In this document: piece after piece, positions 46,268-55,188 of the stretch
Layout: each line of letters begins with the position of its first letter
Position numbering within the stretch: the stretch's first letter is position 1
Assembly (NCBI RefSeq): GCF_017742245.1
Contig: NZ_JAGHKO010000024.1
Coordinates: 186,001-250,000 of the forward strand
Source of the DNA: Niastella soli
Lineage (GTDB): Bacteria > Bacteroidota > Bacteroidia > Chitinophagales > Chitinophagaceae
DNA length: 64,000 bases
Direction of reading: 5' to 3'
Program-made: the position numbers and the translations under genes
The notes under the pieces: model-generated
Told to the model about the DNA's origin: nothing
The model's input: the letters and a program-made list of their open reading frames with translations, nothing else
Database searches by the model: none

Positions 46268-47314
46268 ATGGACCGCACCGCATTCAGGGAATTATTAATA
46301 CGTTATTGTGATGGTTCCGCCACTGCAGAAGAGATGGCACTGGTAGATCACTGGTATGAAGGGTTATATAATGACAAACTGCCAATCCTTAATCAGACCG
46401 ATCTAGATAATATAGCGCAAGAAATGTGGGAACATATTGAAAAGGAAGGCAACCTCGTGCCCCCCTTAACAGTATATCGTTCTACCAACAGAAAGCGGCT
46501 GTATTATTTCACTGCTGCAGCAGTTATAATCGGACTGGTAATAAGCGGCTGGCTGATATTTTTTAGTTCTACCCAAACGTTCTCCTATGACAAAAGCCGA
46601 AAGAAGGACCAGTTAGCTGAAAATGTTAACAATACCACTACAACCCAACGAATAAACCTGGAAGATGGCAGTTATATACTGCTGAAACCAGCCTCGAAGA
46701 TCGCCTATACACAACATTTTGGTGTCAATAAACGGGAGGTGTATCTGGAAGGGGAGGCATTTTTTCAAGTGGCCAAAGATGCCGCCCGGCCATTTTATGT
46801 ATACACCAATGAGCTGGTAACAAAAGTGCTGGGAACCAGTTTTGATGTACGGGCCTTTCCGCACGATAACACCATTCAGGTATTGGTGCATACTGGTAAA
46901 GTGACCGTATACAAACGAAAGACCGGAGCGGCCGAACAGGAACTGGCCAAAGCCAATGCCGCTATTATTACCCCCAATCAGCAAATACTGTTTAACCGGC
47001 AACAGGTGAGTTTTACCAGATCTGTAATTACCCAACCGCAGGTTATTAATACACCTGTTACTAAAGACAGTAACCTGTTTGTTTTTACCAATACACCGGC
47101 ATCTGCTGTATTAAAGGCCCTTCAAGACGCTTATGGCATTCCCATCATTTTTGATGAGGAATTGCTGGGCCATTGTTCATTCACCGGTGCTTTTACCAAC
47201 GAAACCTTTTTTGAAAGGATCAACCTGGTTTGTAAAGCCATCGAAGCTGTTTATGAACAGGCCGACGGTCAGGTCATCATCACGAGCACTGGTTGTGAAA
47301 ATGCAACTGAATAA
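46268..47314 (+). CDS. fecR: FecR-type anti-sigma factor
   Basis: 348 residues. Cytosolic N-terminal part of about 78 residues that should bind the sigma factor, one membrane helix at 79-100 (FTAAAVIIGLVISGWLIF), then a periplasmic FecR domain (about 120-220: LEDGSYILLKPASKIAYTQH, EVYLEGEAFFQVAKD, VLGTSFDVRAF) and a C-terminal domain that should contact the STN domain of the receptor. It holds the sigma factor inactive until the receptor reports a ligand. Starts 98 nt after the sigma gene and ends 17 nt before the receptor gene, so one operon. Confidence 0.93.
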   Translation: MDRTAFRELLIRYCDGSATAEEMALVDHWYEGLYNDKLPILNQTDLDNIAQEMWEHIEKEGNLVPPLTVYRSTNRKRLYYFTAAAVIIGLVISGWLIFFSSTQTFSYDKSRKKDQLAENVNNTTTTQRINLEDGSYILLKPASKIAYTQHFGVNKREVYLEGEAFFQVAKDAARPFYVYTNELVTKVLGTSFDVRAFPHDNTIQVLVHTGKVTVYKRKTGAAEQELAKANAAIITPNQQILFNRQQVSFTRSVITQPQVINTPVTKDSNLFVFTNTPASAVLKALQDAYGIPIIFDEELLGHCSFTGAFTNETFFERINLVCKAIEAVYEQADGQVIITSTGCENATE

Positions 47315-47331
47315 TCAATAATACTTAATCA

Positions 47332-50300
47332 ATGAAAAAAACCTTCCCAATCAATGTAATCAAGCATGTCGCCGCGCAATTGCTACTGGCGATCTTTCTC
47401 GTTGTTACGGGTTCTGCAGAACCGGGCCATAACCAAAATGTACTGGACCGTGAAGTAACACTGAACATTAAAGAAAAAAAGCTGGAATATGTATTGAATA
47501 AAATAGAAGACCAAACAAAAGTAACGTTTGTCTTCAGCCCAAAATTGATCCAAAGCAACCGGCTTGTCACCATTAGTAAATCAAAGGAAAAATTATCGGC
47601 AGTATTGAATGAACTGGCCAACGACCTGCATCTTGAATATGAAGTGGCGGGTGATAAAGTGATCCTTAAGCGACAGATCTCAGACAAAAATGGAGTGGAA
47701 GTGGACAATAGCGTTCCGGAAATTTCACCGATTCCCATTACAGGTAAAATCACCAACTTAAAAGGTGAACCCTTATCGGGGGTAAGCGTTTTGGTAAGAA
47801 ATAAAGGCGGCGGCACCTCCACCAATGCCAATGGCGTTTTTACCATTAATGCAGAAGATGGCGACGTGCTGGTTATTTCGATCATCGGTTTTAAAACCCA
47901 GGAAATAACAATAGGCGGCCAGCATGAATTAACTATAAGACTGGAAGACGCAGTTGCAGAATTAACTACTGTAGTAGTTGGTTCCCGTTCATTACGGCCA
48001 AGGACCAACGTGGAATCGCCGGTACCGGTTGATGTGATCAATAGCAAAGACCTGCTGGCCACCGGACAAATAGAGCCAGCGCAACAAATACAATTCACTG
48101 CGCCCAGCTTTGTATCAAATCGTCAAACCATAGCCGATGGCACCGATCATATTGACCCTGCCAGCTTACGCGGTTTGGGCCCCGATCAGGTGTTGGTACT
48201 GGTAAATGGCAAACGCCGCTATAATACAGCCCTGGTAAACATTAATGGTACAGTAGGCAAGGGGTCTGTAGGCACCGATCTGAATTCCATTCCTGGCAGC
48301 AGCATCGAGCGCATAGAGGTGTTGCGCGATGGCGCCGCCTCACAATATGGCTCTGATGCAATTGCCGGTGTAATAAATGTGGTATTGAAAAAGAAGACCG
48401 GCACCCAGGTTTTTGCACATGCCGGCCAGCAATATGCAGGTGATGGGGCCAATTTACAATTTGGTTTTAACCAGGGATTCAAGCTTGGCAAAAAAGGGGG
48501 CGTATTGAACCTTACCGGGGAAGTAAGACATCGGCAGCCCACCAACCGCGCCGGTGACTACCTGGGTACGGTATATAATAGCAATGCCACCCAGGATGAG
48601 ATATTGATTGCGCAAAACGGAGGCTGGGACAGAAAGAACAATATGTATATAGGAAATTCAAAACAACTAAATGCATATGGCGAAGCCAATCTGGAATTGC
48701 CCATTTCAAACAAAACCAAATTCTATGCAATGGGCATGTATAGCTACCGCAAAGGAAAAGCAGCTGGGTTTTACCGGTACCCCAAACAAACCACGCAGGT
48801 AGTGGCACAATTATATCCCCGTGGTTTTCTGCCGTATATTGAGTCGGAGATCAATGACCGGTCTGTAATGGCGGGTATTAAAGGTAAAATGGCCAGCGCC
48901 TGGAACTGGGATGTGAGTACTACCTATGGCGGTAACCAGTTCCGGTTCGATGTGACCAATTCGAACAATGCCAGCATGGGCACGTCAACACCCACGTCTT
49001 TTTATTGCGGTAAACTGGGGTTTCAGCAAAGCACTACCAATGTTGACTTCTCCAAAGATTTTGGCTCTAACCTGAAGCTGGCCTCTTTTAACGTAGCCAT
49101 TGGCGCTGAAATGCGCATAGATATGTTCAAAATAACGCCGGGACAGGAAGAGTCGTGGAAGAATTATGATCCTAATTCCGGCAAAGCAGGCGGCGCCCAG
49201 GTTTATCCGGGTTATCAACCCGCCAATGCAGTAGATGAAAACCGCAGCGTAGTTAGTACATATGTAGATGTGGAATCTGATATAACCGAAAAACTCCTGG
49301 TCAATGTGGCCGGCCGGTTTGAGCATTACAGCGATTTCGGCAACGCCCTTGCCGGCAAACTGGCATTGCGGTATAAGATCCTGGATGCACTGTCAATACG
49401 CGGGGCCATCAGCAATGGGTTCAGGGCACCCTCCATTCATCAGTATTTCTTTAACAATACCAGCACCCAGTTCCAGCTTATAAATGGAACGCTGTCGCCC
49501 AGTAATACCTTAACCGTTCGAAATAGCGACCCGATTGCCAAGGCCCTGGGGATCCCTGATCTGAAAGAAGAAACTTCCGTTAACTACAGTTTAGGTATCA
49601 CGGCAAAACCGAGCCGGAATACTTCTCTTACAATTGATGCCTATCACATAGATATCAAGAACCGCATTTTACTGGCAGGCCCGTTCAGAAGAACACCTGC
49701 CGGCACCTCCATAGTTGATCAGGTATTGAACAATGCCGGTTTTGGTACCGATGTGCAGGTGGTACAGGCCTTCAGTAATTTTGTGGATACAAAAACACAG
49801 GGGGTGGATATCATCTTCTCCGTTAGTCCGCAATTGGGTAAGGGCAATCTCGATCTCACGCTTGCAGCCAACTTCAATGAGACCAAGATCAAAAAAGTAA
49901 AAGGGACAGATAAGATCCCGGCCGTACCGGATTCAGTGGGGAATTACTTCTTTTTTGACCGGGCAGAACAATCGCGTATAGAACTGGCGAACCCGAAAAA
50001 CAAGGTCTCGTTATCGGCCAATTATCAACTAAAAAAGTTCGGATTTATGGCCCGGGCAACGCGTTTTGGCAAAGTGACATCGTGGAATGCTGATCCCCGG
50101 CTCGATGAGACCTATGATGCTAAAGTTGTCACCGATGCCAGCGTCAGTTACAATATACTGCCACAGGTACGGGTAACCATTGGTGCTAACAATATCTTTG
50201 ATGTGTACCCGGATAAATTGAAATGGTTCCAGATTGGCAATGGCGACAAAACAAATATTTACTACAGCAATACGTCCGACGGGCGTTTTCAATACAGCCG

Positions 50301-50364
50301 CAATGCCACCCAGTTTGGGATGAACGGCGGGTATTATTATATCAGTCTATCGGCCAACTTTTAA
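47332..50364 (+). CDS. TonB-dependent receptor with STN signalling domain
   Basis: 1010 residues. Signal peptide in the first 25 or so, STN/secretin-like domain at about 40-115 (NIKEKKLEYVLNKIEDQTKV), carboxypeptidase-regulatory-like domain at about 140-215, plug at about 225-345 (VPVDVINSKDLLATGQ, LRGLGPDQVLVLVNGKRRYN, VEVLRDGAASQYGSDAIAGV) and a barrel ending YISLSANF. The STN domain links it to the FecR 17 nt upstream. No susD-like gene follows, so it is not a classical SusCD pair; iron, heme or another small ligand is as likely as a glycan. A terminator follows at 50388. Confidence 0.92.
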   Translation: MKKTFPINVIKHVAAQLLLAIFLVVTGSAEPGHNQNVLDREVTLNIKEKKLEYVLNKIEDQTKVTFVFSPKLIQSNRLVTISKSKEKLSAVLNELANDLHLEYEVAGDKVILKRQISDKNGVEVDNSVPEISPIPITGKITNLKGEPLSGVSVLVRNKGGGTSTNANGVFTINAEDGDVLVISIIGFKTQEITIGGQHELTIRLEDAVAELTTVVVGSRSLRPRTNVESPVPVDVINSKDLLATGQIEPAQQIQFTAPSFVSNRQTIADGTDHIDPASLRGLGPDQVLVLVNGKRRYNTALVNINGTVGKGSVGTDLNSIPGSSIERIEVLRDGAASQYGSDAIAGVINVVLKKKTGTQVFAHAGQQYAGDGANLQFGFNQGFKLGKKGGVLNLTGEVRHRQPTNRAGDYLGTVYNSNATQDEILIAQNGGWDRKNNMYIGNSKQLNAYGEANLELPISNKTKFYAMGMYSYRKGKAAGFYRYPKQTTQVVAQLYPRGFLPYIESEINDRSVMAGIKGKMASAWNWDVSTTYGGNQFRFDVTNSNNASMGTSTPTSFYCGKLGFQQSTTNVDFSKDFGSNLKLASFNVAIGAEMRIDMFKITPGQEESWKNYDPNSGKAGGAQVYPGYQPANAVDENRSVVSTYVDVESDITEKLLVNVAGRFEHYSDFGNALAGKLALRYKILDALSIRGAISNGFRAPSIHQYFFNNTSTQFQLINGTLSPSNTLTVRNSDPIAKALGIPDLKEETSVNYSLGITAKPSRNTSLTIDAYHIDIKNRILLAGPFRRTPAGTSIVDQVLNNAGFGTDVQVVQAFSNFVDTKTQGVDIIFSVSPQLGKGNLDLTLAANFNETKIKKVKGTDKIPAVPDSVGNYFFFDRAEQSRIELANPKNKVSLSANYQLKKFGFMARATRFGKVTSWNADPRLDETYDAKVVTDASVSYNILPQVRVTIGANNIFDVYPDKLKWFQIGNGDKTNIYYSNTSDGRFQYSRNATQFGMNGGYYYISLSANF

Positions 50365-50387
50365 GGCAGGAGATATGTGCTAAAAAA

Positions 50388-50428
50388 CAAAAGGTCGTCC
50401 CGATGAATCGAGGCGACCTTTTGTTTCC
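50388..50428. terminator. Terminator between the TonB receptor and the polysaccharide lyase gene
   Basis: CAAAAGGTCG pairs with CGACCTTTTG and a TTT run follows; preceding A run allows the same function on the minus strand between the two converging genes. Confidence 0.8.
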
Positions 50429-50450
50429 CATCTATATGAATTACACTACG

Positions 50451-51320
50451 TTATTTCGCTGTGCTACTAACTGCTAACATATTGTTATAAGTTGAAGCAG
50501 AAGTGCCATATTTTATATCATCGAAATACAGTACTCTCAGGTTGGTAGAAGTAGTTTTTGTACCATTCCAGTCTGATTTGTAGATACCCATTTTCCAGTT
50601 AGGAAGATGGAAGTCACCAGTGATCTTATACATGCTGGCGCCCTTACGGGAAACGAGCTTTTGACCGTCTTTCCAGATCTCGATCAAACCATCAGAACCT
50701 GAAGAGTGAATGATGTGATATACAAACGTATGCCATTTGTCTTTTCCAATTGCACCAAGATCAGTTTTAGCATCGTCTGGTGTTCTCATCACAAGATGAC
50801 CATTTACAACCCGCATAGAAATAGCCGGGGTTATACCACCACCACCATGCCATTGGCTGATAACTTCGTCTTGTGCCTCATCTTTATACTGAGCGCTTGG
50901 CATATACATCGCATAGGAATACCAGAAGTTATTAGTAGTAGGTGTTGGAAAAGATATTTCAGCCCTTGTACCACTGTGATTTTCGGGATCGGTATCTCTT
51001 AACTCAAAACGAGCTGATTTGGAACCGCTGAACGCATGGGTTGTAGATTGAGTAATACCATAGGAAGTAGCGGTTTGTATAGTACACATAGAATTTAAAA
51101 AGCTGCTACCATCTGCATTCTCCGACCAGATCAGATTTCCACCTGATGTTGATTGTGTTGACACCTGCTCTTCGCTTGCAGCAGCATCATCCGGAGTAGT
51201 AGTTGGTCTTTCAACATTTTTCTGACAAGCGGCTAATGTAGCCAGTAATAAGGAAACGGACAGCACGCGCTGATTTCTCTTTAACCAATTGCCTCTTTTG
51301 TGCATCATCGTTGTTTTCAT
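50451..51320 (-). CDS. Polysaccharide lyase-like lipoprotein
   Basis: 289 residues. The signal ends LLATLAACQ, a clear lipobox (Cys32), then a Thr/Ser/Ala-rich linker to about 65. The rest is a beta-jelly-roll of the heparin-lyase-I/glucuronan-lyase type: SGTRAEISFPTPTTNNFWYS, EVISQWHGGGG, MRVVNGHLVMRT, KDKWHTFVYHIIHSSG, GLIEIWKDGQKL and LRVLYFDDIKYGT. It should cleave an uronic-acid polysaccharide by beta-elimination at the outer membrane. The gene is convergent with the TonB receptor, so co-regulation is possible but not implied by an operon. Confidence 0.82.
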   Translation of the reverse strand: MKTTMMHKRGNWLKRNQRVLSVSLLLATLAACQKNVERPTTTPDDAAASEEQVSTQSTSGGNLIWSENADGSSFLNSMCTIQTATSYGITQSTTHAFSGSKSARFELRDTDPENHSGTRAEISFPTPTTNNFWYSYAMYMPSAQYKDEAQDEVISQWHGGGGITPAISMRVVNGHLVMRTPDDAKTDLGAIGKDKWHTFVYHIIHSSGSDGLIEIWKDGQKLVSRKGASMYKITGDFHLPNWKMGIYKSDWNGTKTTSTNLRVLYFDDIKYGTSASTYNNMLAVSSTAK

Positions 51321-52207
51321 TTAGGTGTTAATTTCTCGATTTAAAAAAGTGTTTTCAATTACCGGTAACGTCTTGCTTACGCATAAGACTCCCTGTTCAC
51401 ATCACAAGTGCGTTTTTTTAACCTGTGACGCGTTATGTACCCGCCATGCTGCAAGCGGTAGGCTGCTGCATGTAATTCCTGTTCAAAACACCCTCATGAC
51501 ATGCACATAACAGTGCCTATATCATTCAGATGATTTGCTGTGAACTATGAAGAACAGTGATTAAAACAGATCGCTTTTTGTTGCGATGGCTGCTCTTCTT
51601 CCAAACTGAGTTGTTGAGGTTGTTGTTGGCCGCGCGTAGCTAAGTTCCAGCGCGCCTTTTGTAACGATAGTACGGACTATTAGTTTTCTTGTGTCGGATA
51701 CGGCTGAAAAGATGCTGATCACATCTTTGAGGAATTTTCTAATAGTGTTCATCATAAGGATATTTACATTTTCAAAAAAAGTACTCGAGCGATTCTAACA
51801 CAAACTTGCGTCTGTATTTTTCTAAGCTAAAGTTCTCAAAGGTCCCGTATTCATCAAATAGCTTTCTTTCAGTACGACAGTGCAAAGTTGCAGCCAATTT
51901 CATTCATTTGAATCCTTCAGTAGCTAGAAAGGCAAAAATGTAATCGGTTTAGACTAAGTCGTAATAAGAGTATTTGCTTAAAAAAAGGCGGCTTAAAAAT
52001 GATTGTAATCAGGACAATTGCAATAGGGTTTAGACAGTATCTGTAAACGGTATCGTTCTTAATAGACCCTCCTGCAGGAAAGGCCGGAGGTCAACAGACC
52101 ACAAGAACCATATGTAAATAAGGCTTCAATATAATTACATTTATCTAATATATAATAAGATCACCTGACGAAAGAAATAAGTAACTTGCTCGCTATAAAG
52201 ATTTTAT
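51321..52207. other. Gap between the polysaccharide lyase and purU genes
   Basis: One small minus-strand frame (51561-51755) is listed separately. A CAACTTTG word on the minus strand at 51883-51890, one base off the -7 consensus, could drive it. I see no hairpin of note and no promoter box for purU. Confidence 0.45.
51561..51755 (-). CDS. Possible small peptide of unknown function
   Basis: 64 codons starting with two Met: MMNTIRKFLKDVISIFSAVS, then RKLIVRTIVTKG and a Thr-rich tail ending ATKSDLF. The amphipathic N-terminal helix and compact size remind me of short Chitinophagaceae peptides of the M-x-TIRKFLKDL kind. There is no maturation enzyme nearby. A near-consensus -7 box lies about 130 nt upstream on the same strand. 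It could be a chance frame. Confidence 0.35.
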   Translation of the reverse strand: MMNTIRKFLKDVISIFSAVSDTRKLIVRTIVTKGALELSYARPTTTSTTQFGRRAAIATKSDLF

Positions 52208-53035
52208 ATGATCGTTGTTATTCAGTGTAAAGACCAGGTTGGCTTAGTGGCAGGCATTACCGGCGTGCTTGCAAAAGAACAATTGAACATTGTCTCATTG
52301 CGGGAGCATGTTGATAAGATCGAGAATCGCTTTTTTATCAGGGTCCATTTGGAAGTTGAAACTGACTCACAAGCGCTTGAATCAAAACTTAAACAGGTAT
52401 TGCCGGAAGATGCGGTAATAAAAGTGAATCCGTTGCCTGAGAAAAAGGTAGTGGTGCTGGTAACGAAGGAATATCATTGTTTGGGTGATATACTTATCCG
52501 TCATTATTTCAAAACGCTGGGCGCCCAGGTGCAATGTGTGATCGGGAACCATGATACGCTGGAGAATATCTGTCAGCGGTTCGATATTCCGTTTTACCTG
52601 GTTTCGCATGAGCAAAAAGACAGGGACGTATTTGAGTCGCAGGTAAGCAGTCTGATAGACAAGTATACCCCCGATTATATAGTGCTGGCCAAGTTCATGC
52701 GGATATTATCGCCCGGTTTTGTAGCAAAGTATACTGGTCGACTCATAAATATTCACCATTCTTTCCTGCCGGCGTTTGTAGGTGCCAGTCCTTACAGACA
52801 GGCGTTTGAGCGCGGGGTAAAGTTAATTGGTGCTACGGCCCATTTTGTTACCAATGAGCTCGATGAAGGGCCTATTATTGCGCAACAGATCATTCCGGTA
52901 ACCCATTCCCATACGGCAGGAGATATGATGAAAGCCGGTAAAGAGATTGAAACGGCGGTGTTGGCTAAAGCGTTGCATCTTGTTTTTGAAGACAGGGTAT
53001 TTGTATACAAGAATAAGACTGTCGTCTTTGAATAG
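52208..53035 (+). CDS. purU: Formyltetrahydrofolate deformylase
   Basis: 275 residues. N-terminal ACT domain (MIVVIQCKDQVGLVAGITGV, about 1-75) and a formyltransferase domain with the catalytic triad N181, H183 and D219 (NIHHSFLPAF ... NELDEGPI). It hydrolyses 10-formyl-THF to formate and THF, balancing the folate one-carbon pool and feeding purine synthesis. Length is standard. It stands alone, followed by repeat DNA. Confidence 0.94.
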   Translation: MIVVIQCKDQVGLVAGITGVLAKEQLNIVSLREHVDKIENRFFIRVHLEVETDSQALESKLKQVLPEDAVIKVNPLPEKKVVVLVTKEYHCLGDILIRHYFKTLGAQVQCVIGNHDTLENICQRFDIPFYLVSHEQKDRDVFESQVSSLIDKYTPDYIVLAKFMRILSPGFVAKYTGRLINIHHSFLPAFVGASPYRQAFERGVKLIGATAHFVTNELDEGPIIAQQIIPVTHSHTAGDMMKAGKEIETAVLAKALHLVFEDRVFVYKNKTVVFE

Positions 53036-53036
53036 C

Positions 53037-53248
53037 ACGAAGTAGGAAGCAGGAGGTGGGGGTAGGAAATACAAGACCAGCCTACATCTTACGTCTAGCT
53101 TGATACTGAAAAGAAAATTTGAGTCAGGAAAAACCGGAGATACGAGGTAAGAAATAGGAAGTAAGAGGTAGGATATAAGAAGTAGGATTAAGTGAGGTAA
53201 GTGCCAGGAAATACAGACTCTTCATACTTCCTACGTCTTACTTCTAAA
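53037..53248. repeat. Array of purine/pyrimidine inverted-repeat arms after purU
   Basis: CGAAGTAGGAAGCAGGAGG and a later GCCTACATCTTACGTCT arm, then GAGGTAAGAAATAGGAAGTA and GATATAAGAAGTAGG, facing CTTCATACTTCCTACGTCTT near 53220-53245. It is the same family as 34422-34548. No open frame of note. Confidence 0.65.
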
Positions 53249-53271
53249 ACTTATTATCAAAAATCAACACT

Positions 53272-53919
53272 TTACTTTATAAGCTGCTTATTAAACCCCA
53301 TAGCAACCAGTTGCTCATAAGCATCCCAAACATCAACGGGGATCTCCTGATAGATCTGAAAGCCTTTTTCAGGATAGAATTTTATCCGTTGCAGATCGCC
53401 CACCATCATGTTGATGAGCTTTTCAACAGAGATATCGGTGGTAGGATATTCTTCAAAAGAAAGCAGGGGTGAGGTCACCAGCAATTTTTTATCAGGCCAG
53501 TGTTTTTTAAACGTAGCATAGCTGCGGCGTTCCATATAGGGCTTTTGAACCACTATAAAGCTGTTGAGATGGAGGTTTTTCTCTTTAAGTAATTGTTGTG
53601 TGTATAGGATGTTTTCACCTGTGTTGGTGCTTTTATTCTCAATAAAGATCGCTTCGCGTGGTACGCCCCGGTCAAGCGCAATGGTGGCAAAAAGATCAGC
53701 TTCTGTTTCTGCCCACATATCTTTAGTAAGCTTACCTAGTCCTCCTGAGAATATAATAATGGGAGCATATCCCTGCAGGTAAATATCAGCGCCCCGTTCG
53801 GCAGTGCGGATGTCCAGACTGCCCAACACCAGAATACAATCAGACTGTTCCAGTGTATGGTGTAACTGATGATAGTTCCACAATATTTTAGCGAGTGCTA
53901 TAGCTTCCTGGTTTATCAT
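53272..53919 (-). CDS. YdcF/ElyC-like DUF218 protein
   Basis: 215 residues from MINQEAIALAK; 16 further open codons upstream are hydrophobic but without a proper signal layout. The DUF218 pattern is visible: ILVLGSLDIRTAERGADIYL, IIIFSGGLG, AIFIENKSTNTGENILYTQQ and FIVVQKPYMERRSYATFKKH. Such proteins bind nucleotides or act in envelope processes; the exact role is unknown. It is followed downstream by purU on the other strand and preceded by the K+ channel gene (108 nt) on the same strand, possibly co-transcribed. Confidence 0.83.
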   Translation of the reverse strand: MINQEAIALAKILWNYHQLHHTLEQSDCILVLGSLDIRTAERGADIYLQGYAPIIIFSGGLGKLTKDMWAETEADLFATIALDRGVPREAIFIENKSTNTGENILYTQQLLKEKNLHLNSFIVVQKPYMERRSYATFKKHWPDKKLLVTSPLLSFEEYPTTDISVEKLINMMVGDLQRIKFYPEKGFQIYQEIPVDVWDAYEQLVAMGFNKQLIK

Positions 53920-54026
53920 TATTTGTACGGTTAGGTTGATGAGCAGCAGTGGCTGCATCCAGATCATCTGGTCTTATATACAATTGTATCTACTGGTAAG
54001 CAATAAATCTGCCAATATGGTATATC

Positions 54027-54989
54027 CTAATATTTCTGAACAGAAACAGCTTCATGTTTGCTGAGTTTGTGCAACTCCAGCACTGTGCCATTGGCCGTTT
54101 CATGATACATGGGAATGAATTTACGGTTAAAAAGGATTTCATGGTAAGTATACGAGGTCCTTTGCTGTACTGTATTCCCATACACCTCGTTAAAACCCCG
54201 GATCAATACATACACTTCCACATCACCTGCGGCCAGGTCTTCGCTGGTAAAACCAACCAACGGACTTTGATCGTCGATAGGGTGAACCACCGTCCAGTTC
54301 ATAGGCATGCTTTCAATTTTGCCGCGTTCCAGCGGCAGGGTGTAATACCTGTATTTGGATTCACCGTTCTCATTGACCATCATGGCCAGGTTCACCTGTA
54401 CTATTACATCGGTAAGCGCATGGTTTTGCTTGTAACACACAAACCGGAACATCAGCGCTGTTTTTTCTTTAAAGGGCGTAATAACGGCCTCATCGCTAAA
54501 TGCCACGTGCGCACGTGGGCGGGCAAAACGGCCATAAATAAGACCGGTAGCCAGTGCGAAGGACAAAAATCCGCTCATGGCTTCTACGGCCGCCACCAGG
54601 TTGGCCAGATCGCCTATGGGGTTTACCCGGCCATAACCAACTGTAGTAAATGTTTCTGTACTGAAAAAATACAGTTCCTTGAAGATATTAACTGGTGCAT
54701 TGGAGTTAAAACCGATGAACTGGTCGGCGCCTATCCACCAGTAGATGCCGGTATAAACCAGGTTAATGCTAAAAAAGAAAATGATTATTATGGTTATGAA
54801 TTGCCACAGGGGCAGGGAGATCATAGTATAAAAAATACTGAAGCGGTCCCAGAAAGGCAAACCCTTTTTGTGCAGATTGAACGTTCCATCTTTGTTTATA
54901 AACCGGCTGCCATTTATTATACCAGTATTGCTAAAACCGGTATCATCGTTTAATTTGGGAACAGGATTAATTTGCTTAAGTAAAGGCAT
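54027..54989 (-). CDS. Inward-rectifier (KirBac-type) potassium channel
   Basis: 320 residues. Two membrane helices (about 58-84 and 127-152) flank a pore helix and the selectivity filter TVGYG at 116-120. The cytosolic C-terminal half is an immunoglobulin-like Kir domain (ALMFRFVCYKQNHALTDVIV, VEVYVLIRGFNEVYGNTVQQ, then RTSYTYHEILFNRKFIPMYH). It conducts K+ across the inner membrane. An amphipathic slide-helix start (PFWDRFSIFYTMI) precedes helix 1, as in KirBac. A minus-strand -7 box is at 55009-55016. Confidence 0.93.
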   Translation of the reverse strand: MPLLKQINPVPKLNDDTGFSNTGIINGSRFINKDGTFNLHKKGLPFWDRFSIFYTMISLPLWQFITIIIIFFFSINLVYTGIYWWIGADQFIGFNSNAPVNIFKELYFFSTETFTTVGYGRVNPIGDLANLVAAVEAMSGFLSFALATGLIYGRFARPRAHVAFSDEAVITPFKEKTALMFRFVCYKQNHALTDVIVQVNLAMMVNENGESKYRYYTLPLERGKIESMPMNWTVVHPIDDQSPLVGFTSEDLAAGDVEVYVLIRGFNEVYGNTVQQRTSYTYHEILFNRKFIPMYHETANGTVLELHKLSKHEAVSVQKY

Positions 54990-55008
54990 GTTCTTGGTAT
55001 TTACCGTG

Positions 55009-55016
55009 CAAATGTA
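55009..55016 (-). promoter_or_regulatory. Candidate -7 box TACATTTG for the K+ channel gene
   Basis: The minus strand reads TACATTTG, a perfect TAnnTTTG element, 20 bases before the start codon at 54989. Confidence 0.5.
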
Positions 55017-55046
55017 AATACTAAATCCATTAGTTTTCTAAGAAGA

Positions 55047-55150
55047 CCAGGCAGGAGGTTGGAAATAAGGCGTAGGAAGAGGGAAATAAGACGTAGGAAA
55101 TGTTCGTATTCAGTATTTCATACTTCGTACTTCCTACTTCTTACCTCGTA
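55047..55150. repeat. Purine/pyrimidine inverted repeat between the channel and DUF5686 genes
   Basis: GGCAGGAGGTTGGAAATAAG, GCGTAGGAAGAGGGAAATAA and GACGTAGGAAATG (purine arms) face TTCATACTTCGTACTTCCTA and CTTCTTACCTCG. Same family as 34422 and 53037. Confidence 0.65.
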
Positions 55151-55188
55151 TTATTCGAAGCCAACAGCTTACCTCTTAAACAAAGCAC

